Origin: Desulfobacterales bacterium
GTDB lineage: Bacteria; Desulfobacterota; Desulfobacteria; Desulfobacterales; JAFDCJ01
Assembly: GCA_020345785.1 (NCBI GenBank)
Contig: CP070771.1
Location: forward strand, 5,086,256 to 5,112,472
Length of the DNA stretch: 26,217 nucleotides
Reading direction: 5' to 3'
Shown here one piece after another: positions 21,659-26,217 of this stretch. The notes under the pieces are model-generated. The model saw only the letters and a program-made list of their open reading frames with translations, was not told the origin of the DNA and made no database searches. Numbering within the stretch: position 1 is the stretch's first letter; each line of letters begins with the position of its first letter. A program made the position numbers and the translations under genes.

Positions 21659-22906
21659 TTAACCGGTACGCGCAACCACCGGCACATAATTCTCCAGTTC
21701 GGCATTGGGGAGGTTGACAACCTTTCCCTTTTCGGCTGAATAGTAAAGCGCCATCAGCAGTTCGACCACGGCCAATCCATCGTCCAACGTCTCTATGGGA
21801 GTCTGCCCTTTGCGGAAGGCATTCACCATGTGCCGGTTTTCATTGATGTAGCCGTAAATGCCCGGTTCATCTTCCAGCACCGGCATCAGGCCCTGTTCGG
21901 CATTTTGTTTTTCAACCAGGTCTTCCCCCTGCTCCCCCTTTACCTCGCGCGACATAAAAATTTTAAGCCCGGTGTTCAGAGAACTAAACTCCATTGAGTA
22001 TTCGGGCCCCAAAAGCTCGAGCTGAATGCGCAGTCCGGCGCCCACATAAGCCCAGGATGTGGTTGTCTCAATCATTATCTGTTGGCCATCGGGATCTTGC
22101 AGAACCAATGTTCCGCGAGCAAAATCCTCGGCCGGCCGCTTGCCGTAATCGACTTCCGGACCCATCATGGCTTTGAGTTTTTCAACATAATGCGGACGGG
22201 TCCATTTTAAATTACCGATCGTGGCGTTCGCATTTAGCACCTTCAACGAGGAGCGGGGTTGGCCCGGCTCGGTCAACAAAAAACGCGCCACTTCAATGCT
22301 GTGACACATCATGTCGGAGAGCACGCCGCCGCCCTGGCGGCTGCCCATCCAAAACCAAGGCTCGTGCGGCCCACTGTGCTCCTCCGCAGCCCGGGCCAGA
22401 TAGGGGCGGCCGCTGTTCGGCACGGCGCGGCGCCAGATGATCTCCTTGCCTCTCTGAACGGCCGTCGAAAACAGCTGGTTTTCCAGATAGCCGTGGTTAA
22501 GATTGGCGTCTTTTACCAAACGCACTATTTCACGCGCCTCTGCGATGGTTCGGGCCATTGGCTTTTCACAGGCCACTCCTAAAAGTGAAGCCTTGCCGCT
22601 GGTCACCAATTCGTGGATCCTGCGAAAGTGTTCAAGCCGAATATCGTTGGGGCCTGCCACCCAGATCGCATCGATTTCCGGCGACATCAGCATGTCCTCC
22701 AGCGAAGCGAATGCCGTACACGGTCCGAGTTCGTTTTTGTTCGCCAGATCTGCGAAGGACTGTCGGTGCGACGCCGTTGGGCTGTATACTCCGGCGATTC
22801 GGGCATGACGGACGCCATGCATGGACTGTAAGTGGAATTTGGCCATAAAGCCGCTTCCAATAAAACCAATTCGAAGAGTATCAACCGGCAGTGATTTTGT
22901 TGTCAT
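21659..22906 (-). CDS. Gfo/Idh/MocA-family sugar dehydrogenase 2
   Basis: This 415-residue NAD(P)-dependent oxidoreductase is distinct from the one at 19184. It has Rossmann motif GFIGSGFMA (14-22), VACEKPMAR at 111-119, and the second-domain motif GGGVLSDMMCHSIE (192-205), in which D198 and H202 stand at the catalytic positions. It is about 70 residues longer than the first, mostly in the C-terminal domain. The ATG at 22906 is preferred because AAGGTGG stands six bases before it; an upstream TTG at 22936 has no support. It overlaps the end of the ATPase gene by 26 bp. Two non-identical dehydrogenases in one operon suggest two successive oxidations/reductions of the imported sugar, for example a 3-keto intermediate made and then reduced again; this is inference. 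Confidence 0.88.
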   Translation of the reverse strand: MTTKSLPVDTLRIGFIGSGFMAKFHLQSMHGVRHARIAGVYSPTASHRQSFADLANKNELGPCTAFASLEDMLMSPEIDAIWVAGPNDIRLEHFRRIHELVTSGKASLLGVACEKPMARTIAEAREIVRLVKDANLNHGYLENQLFSTAVQRGKEIIWRRAVPNSGRPYLARAAEEHSGPHEPWFWMGSRQGGGVLSDMMCHSIEVARFLLTEPGQPRSSLKVLNANATIGNLKWTRPHYVEKLKAMMGPEVDYGKRPAEDFARGTLVLQDPDGQQIMIETTTSWAYVGAGLRIQLELLGPEYSMEFSSLNTGLKIFMSREVKGEQGEDLVEKQNAEQGLMPVLEDEPGIYGYINENRHMVNAFRKGQTPIETLDDGLAVVELLMALYYSAEKGKVVNLPNAELENYVPVVARTG

Positions 22907-24008
22907 GTTTAACCACCTTGTCTGTTGTTGGATCAATGAGATGCATCCGGTTCATGTCTATCGTGAGCTGGAGGATTTCGCCGACATCATTGACTGAATA
23001 AGGGTTTACCCGCGCACAGATCTGTTTTCCGGCGAGCTCGTAATGAATCATGGTATCCATTCCCAAAGGCTCTATCACGTCGACCCGCACCGCAAGGTCC
23101 GCCATGCCGGAATCCTCGCTGTGGGGGCGATATTCAACGCAGTGTTCGGGTCGAATTCCCAGGATCATTTCCCGGCCGACATACGGGCGATAAGATTGCG
23201 TTCTTACGGCCGGAACAGGCAGGGTCAGCCCGTCGCCGAACTGTACCTCCAGTCTGCGGTTCGCTTCGATCAAGCGGCAGGCAATAAAATTCATGGAAGG
23301 TGAACCGATAAAACCGGCCACAAACCTGCTTTGCGGCCGCTCGTACATGTCCTGGGGTGAGCCGATTTGTTCGATTTGGCCGGCATTCATCACAACAATG
23401 CGCTTGGCCAGGGTCATGGCTTCCACCTGATCGTGGGTCACATAGATAATCGTCGTACCGACTTTCTGATGGATTCTCTTGATTTCGGTTCGCATTTGAA
23501 CGCGCAGTTTGGCGTCCAAATTGCTGAGTGGTTCGTCAAACAAAAAAACCTTGGGATCACGCACTATTGCCCGCCCGATGGCAACCCGCTGTCGTTGCCC
23601 GCCGGATAACTGTTTGGGACGCCGGTCGAAGAGTTCGCGAACGAATAGGATGTCCGCGGCCGCTTGGACCCGGCGCCGAATCTCGTCCTTCGGATATCGA
23701 CGCACGCGCAGCCCGAAAGCCATATTTTCATAAACAGTGGCATAGGGATAAAGGGCGTAGTTCTGAAAGACCATGGCAACGTCGCGATCCTTCGGAGCCA
23801 TATCGTTGACCCGCTGGCTGCCGATGTAGATATCTCCGCTGTCAGCGTCTTCGAGGCCGGCGATCATTCGCAACGTGGTACTTTTGCCACATCCGGATGG
23901 CCCCACCAAGACCAAAAATTCCTGGTGCGCGACATCCAGATCAATATCGCTGACGGCCACCGACTTGCCGAAAGTTTTGCGGACCTTTTTGAGGACAACA
24001 TCGGCCAT
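22881..24008 (-). CDS. Sugar ABC transporter ATP-binding protein (MsmK/UgpC/MalK-like)
   Basis: This 375-residue cytosolic ATPase powers the CUT1 importer. It has Walker A GPSGCGKST (36-44), Q-loop Q82 in FQNYALYP, signature LSGGQ (134-138), Walker B VFLFDEP (D158, E159) and switch H192. A C-terminal TOBE/regulatory domain of some 130 residues is typical of the subfamily and can take part in inducer exclusion. It is the first gene of the operon, unlike the usual order in which the ATPase is last or elsewhere. The distance from AAGGGG to the ATG at 24008 is rather long (about 12 bases), so translation may be moderate. Confidence 0.94.
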   Translation of the reverse strand: MADVVLKKVRKTFGKSVAVSDIDLDVAHQEFLVLVGPSGCGKSTTLRMIAGLEDADSGDIYIGSQRVNDMAPKDRDVAMVFQNYALYPYATVYENMAFGLRVRRYPKDEIRRRVQAAADILFVRELFDRRPKQLSGGQRQRVAIGRAIVRDPKVFLFDEPLSNLDAKLRVQMRTEIKRIHQKVGTTIIYVTHDQVEAMTLAKRIVVMNAGQIEQIGSPQDMYERPQSRFVAGFIGSPSMNFIACRLIEANRRLEVQFGDGLTLPVPAVRTQSYRPYVGREMILGIRPEHCVEYRPHSEDSGMADLAVRVDVIEPLGMDTMIHYELAGKQICARVNPYSVNDVGEILQLTIDMNRMHLIDPTTDKVVKHDNKITAG

Positions 24009-24093
24009 GGCATGCGCCGGCCCCTTCTAAGCTCAGTTAGAGAATTCGCGATGTAGGGATTGAACTGCACTGCTTTTATGTTTGTGAGCAAGG

Positions 24094-24122
24094 ATACTAC
24101 TTAAAGCACATGGGTGTGTCAA
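24094..24122 (-). promoter_or_regulatory. Sigma-70 promoter of the sugar operon
   Basis: On the minus strand TTGACA (24117-24122) is followed after exactly 17 bases by TAGTAT (24094-24099). That is a perfect -35 box and a -10 box with one mismatch from TATAAT. Transcription would start near 24087, leaving a leader of about 80 bases to the ATPase gene. No operator palindrome stands out, and no regulator gene is part of the operon. Confidence 0.75.
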
Positions 24123-24207
24123 GATTCAAATCCGGTGGCAGGATCAATGCGGATCAGGCTTTGATTATGGCTAAAATTTTTGGATTGATTTGATAAATTA
24201 GAGAATG

Positions 24208-25080
24208 TCACGGATGCAAATTCATTCGCGCCGCCTCCCAACCCAATAGTGCCTTCTTGCGCGCCGGTCCGCCGCCGTAGTTGCCGAATTCGGCTGTTTT
24301 TCGGATGACCCGGTGACAGGGGATGATATACGATATCGGATTATGACCAACGGCCGTGCCCACCGCCCGGGTCGCTTTGGGCAGCCCGACCTGCAACGCG
24401 ACGTCTTCATAGGTGACCACCGTGCCGAAGGGAATTTTGGTCAGCGCCTCCCAGACCTTAATCTGAAAATTGGTCCCTTTAAGAATCAAATGCAGCGGTT
24501 CTTTATTTTTCCCCAATGAGGGATTGAATATCTTTGCGATCAGCGGCGCCGTCACCGTAGGATTTTCAGTCAGCGTAGCTTTTTGCCAATGCTGCCTGAA
24601 TTCAGCGAAGACACCGCGTTGATTTCCGTTCTTGATGAAGTAAAATCCGCAAATACCGCGCTCTGTTATGGCCAGCAGGCATTCGCCGAAAGGGCTGGGA
24701 TGGAAACCATAGATGATGGAAACGCCTGCTCCTTTGCTTTTGAATTCACCGGGTGTCACCGCTTCACAGGTGACGAACAAATCGTGCAGACGGCTGGGAC
24801 TTGTCAAACCGGCCCCATAGGTTACATCCAGCAGATTGCTGGAATCTTCCAATAACTTTTTGGCATATTCCTTGGTTAGAAATTGCAGAAATCGCTTCGG
24901 GCTGATACCGACCCACCGGCTGAAAAGCCGTTGAAAATGGTATTCGCTCAATCCGATGTGGGCGGCGACCTCTTTTAAGCCGGGCTGCGAGGGAAAGTTC
25001 GTTTCGAGGAATTTGATGGCTTTTTCAATACGCTCATAATCCTCATTTGCCTGCAGTAATGCGTTCGATCCCATCATCAT
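24208..25080 (-). CDS. AraC-type HTH fused to O6-methylguanine-DNA methyltransferase (Ada-like, lacking the phosphotriester domain)
   Basis: This is a 290-residue DNA-repair protein. An AraC-type double helix-turn-helix lies at about 20-115 (LKEVAAHIGLSEYHFQRLF and the TSPSRLHDLF second unit). A methyltransferase N-terminal ribonuclease-like fold follows at about 120-200. The alkyl-transfer domain ends the protein, with the acceptor C255 in PCHRV and the arginine finger R238 in RAVGTAVGHNP. The zinc-binding methylphosphotriester domain of E. coli Ada, which switches that protein into an activator, is absent. DNA binding here must therefore respond differently or simply target the repair domain. 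The ATG at 25080 follows AAAGG by five bases; an in-frame ATG at 25110 has no site. It is divergent from padR across about 220 bp. Confidence 0.9.
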   Translation of the reverse strand: MMMGSNALLQANEDYERIEKAIKFLETNFPSQPGLKEVAAHIGLSEYHFQRLFSRWVGISPKRFLQFLTKEYAKKLLEDSSNLLDVTYGAGLTSPSRLHDLFVTCEAVTPGEFKSKGAGVSIIYGFHPSPFGECLLAITERGICGFYFIKNGNQRGVFAEFRQHWQKATLTENPTVTAPLIAKIFNPSLGKNKEPLHLILKGTNFQIKVWEALTKIPFGTVVTYEDVALQVGLPKATRAVGTAVGHNPISYIIPCHRVIRKTAEFGNYGGGPARKKALLGWEAARMNLHP

Positions 25081-25244
25081 TCTACCTTTCTTTGCATTTA
25101 GGTTGAACATATGCCATTTCTAAACCTTGCGCCACCCGATTCTTGCTTTTTTGAATTTATTTTACGTGCTGCAGGTCCGTTCACAGGTGTAAGGGGACAA
25201 TCTGTTCCACAATAATTTGTTTTGACAGCGCGTGCTTATTGTTG

Positions 25245-25287
25245 TTGACACATAATATCTGCATGATATATATCAACCAGATATATA
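25245..25287 (+). promoter_or_regulatory. Promoter with overlapping palindromic operator before padR
   Basis: TTGACA at 25245-25250 is followed after 17-18 bases by ATATAT/TATATC (25268-25274) as a -10 region. A perfect 8-bp inverted repeat, TATATATC (25267-25274) with GATATATA (25280-25287) around a 5-base centre, overlaps that -10 box. This is a natural place for autorepression by the PadR protein encoded 13 bp downstream. A second TTGACA at 25222-25227 has no matching -10 element. Confidence 0.6.
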
Positions 25288-25299
25288 AGACGAATTAGC

Positions 25300-25893
25300 A
25301 TGAAAGAAAATAAAACGAAATATTCCGTGCTTGGTATTCTTTCCTATGGTCCAATGTCCGGTTACGACATCAAAAAGTTCTATGAGCAAAGTATTGCGGG
25401 CTTTTGGAGTGAGAGTTACGGACAGATCTATCCCATCCTCAAACGCCTGGCAAAAGAGAAGTTCGTCACAAAATCGGTTCAAAAACAACAGGGAAAACCC
25501 GACCGTCATATCTATGCCATAACGGATAAGGGGCGCGAAGAACTGCAGCGCTGGTTGGTCGAACCCATTGGGCGGCATATTGGAAGGCATGAAATTCTTT
25601 TAAAACTGATATTCGGAAGACAGATATCGGTAAAAGATAACATCATTCAAATTGAACGGTTTCGGGAACGTCAGCAGATTGAATTAAAAGAGGTTGAGCG
25701 ATTAAGTAAACAGGTTGAGACGACAGAGACTGATAACCCCAACCTGCCCTTCTGGCTGATGGCCTTGGATTACGGGAAACATGTCAATGAGGCCTATATT
25801 CAATGGGCAGAAAAGATCCTAACGGTGCTGCACGATATGGAAAATGATAACTCATCCCGCAAAGATCGAACAGGTCTCTCGCAGAGACGCTAA
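25300..25893 (+). CDS. PadR-family transcriptional regulator
   Basis: This 197-residue dimeric repressor has a winged helix at about 8-85: YSVLGILSYGPMSGYDIKKF, the recognition region SYGQIYPILKRLAKEKFV, and the wing DRHIYAITDKGREEL. A long C-terminal helical domain (about 95-180) of the Vir_act_alpha_C type is used for dimerisation and ligand binding. PadR proteins commonly repress an adjacent efflux gene until a phenolic or drug-like ligand binds. The MATE exporter starting 71 bp downstream fits that role. The last 10 or so residues (RTGLSQRR) are encoded by a dispersed inverted repeat, so the original C-terminus was probably a little different. The ribosome site is weak. Confidence 0.9.
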   Translation: MKENKTKYSVLGILSYGPMSGYDIKKFYEQSIAGFWSESYGQIYPILKRLAKEKFVTKSVQKQQGKPDRHIYAITDKGREELQRWLVEPIGRHIGRHEILLKLIFGRQISVKDNIIQIERFRERQQIELKEVERLSKQVETTETDNPNLPFWLMALDYGKHVNEAYIQWAEKILTVLHDMENDNSSRKDRTGLSQRR

Positions 25894-25950
25894 GACGGTA
25901 AGATCAGGAAAAGCTGGATGATTATCCTTTGCGAACTTTGCGTCTTTGCG
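25880..25950. repeat. REP-like inverted repeat overlapping the end of padR
   Basis: CGCAGAGACGC (25880-25890) and GCGTCTTTGCG (25940-25950) are complementary with one mismatch, and the adjoining TAAGACG and CTTTGCGAA words extend the resemblance. Elements of this GCAGAGACGC/GCGTCTTTGCG type are familiar as dispersed intergenic repeats in environmental bacteria. Here the left arm supplies the final codons and stop of padR, and the right arm ends 14 bp before the MATE gene. Confidence 0.6.
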
Positions 25951-25964
25951 CGAAATTATAAAAA

Positions 25965-26217
25965 ATGAAAAATGGTTCCCGCCTCGATCTCACCGAAGGT
26001 CCGATACTCAAAACTCTGATTAAACTTGCCGTACCGGTTACTGTCAGCATGGTGATGTTTACCGTTTACCTGATCGTGGATCTTTTATTTGTGGGACGTC
26101 TGGGACCTGAGGCCGTGGCGGCGCTTTCCATTTCCAGCAATGCATTTTTCATCCATTTGGGATTCTCCACAGTCCTGGGCACGGGTGGAATGGCGTTAAT
26201 TGCCCAGGCCTTCGGAA
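25965..26217 (+). CDS. MATE-family efflux transporter, N-terminal part (cut by window edge)
   Basis: The frame is open from the ATG at 25965 to the end of the window (84 residues). It reads MKNGSRLDLTEGPILKTLIK, then two membrane helices containing LAVPVTVSMVMFTVYLIVD and LFVGRLGPEAVAALSIS, then GTGGMALIAQAFG. The entry LTEGPILKTLI.LAVP and the segment VD.LFVGRLG.EAVAA are the standard N-terminus of MATE multidrug/Na+ or H+ antiporters. No Shine-Dalgarno sequence is visible (AAATTATAAAAA precedes). It lies directly after padR and is its most likely target. The C-terminal three quarters are outside the window. Confidence 0.88.
   Translation, partial: MKNGSRLDLTEGPILKTLIKLAVPVTVSMVMFTVYLIVDLLFVGRLGPEAVAALSISSNAFFIHLGFSTVLGTGGMALIAQAFG

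Noticed and set aside
1..26217. tRNA, rRNA, riboswitch, phage attachment site or complete IS element
   Set aside because: Scanning gaps by eye gave no cloverleaf, conserved rRNA words, known riboswitch core or transposase. Short RNAs could still be missed without a covariance-model search.

Overview
The window looks like a chromosomal stretch from an anaerobic, respiratory deltaproteobacterium (Desulfobacterota, probably a Desulfobacterales or Desulfatiglandales relative). The grounds are two sets of membrane-anchored multiheme c-type cytochromes with quinone-linked b cytochromes, a DapL-type lysine pathway enzyme, a PEP-CTERM surface protein with a sigma-54-like promoter, and many decaying AT-rich and GC-rich intergenic repeats. 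This assignment is an inference from gene content; there is no rRNA or tRNA in the window to test it.

Layout. (1) 1-2300, minus strand: a DHA2-type drug/metabolite exporter followed directly by a small cupin, with a 9-bp minisatellite beyond it. (2) 2300-4050: a class V aminotransferase on the plus strand, flanked on both sides by related GC-rich repeats. (3) 4050-6300, minus strand: a PEP-CTERM protein with a PA14-like region, a good -24/-12 promoter and its own terminator; then a class III adenylate cyclase fused to a C-terminal FHA domain, preceded by a 20-codon ORF that looks like the severed start of an MBL-fold hydrolase gene. (4) 6470-8970, plus strand: dapL and a radical SAM protein of unknown function. 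(5) 9269-15301, plus strand: the most striking locus, a three-gene module (octaheme-type c cytochrome with C-terminal anchor, di-heme b-type membrane subunit, N-terminally anchored triheme c cytochrome) present twice in tandem in the same gene order. (6) 15312-24008, minus strand: an eight-gene sugar import and catabolism operon (ABC ATPase, Gfo/Idh/MocA dehydrogenase, binding protein, second Gfo/Idh/MocA dehydrogenase, two permeases, SIS-domain isomerase/deaminase, ROK kinase) behind a near-consensus sigma-70 promoter. (7) 24208-26217: an AraC-type/O6-methylguanine methyltransferase fusion on the minus strand, divergent from a PadR regulator that precedes the start of a MATE exporter cut by the window edge.

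How the parts work together. The paired cytochrome modules have the shape of quinol:periplasmic-cytochrome oxidoreductases: the b subunit handles the quinone in the membrane and the two c subunits form a periplasmic heme wire. No molybdopterin, iron-sulfur or hydrogenase subunit lies beside them, so they probably exchange electrons with soluble cytochromes or an outer-membrane conduit. The sugar operon would import a carbohydrate, oxidise it with two NAD(P)-dependent dehydrogenases, and feed it to a kinase and an aldose/ketose isomerase or deaminase; an amino sugar or oxidised glycoside is a reasonable guess, but the substrate cannot be read from the sequence. The PadR-MATE pair and the MFS-cupin pair look like small efflux or stress units.

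Identifications rest on motif reading by eye. No database search or alignment was run.
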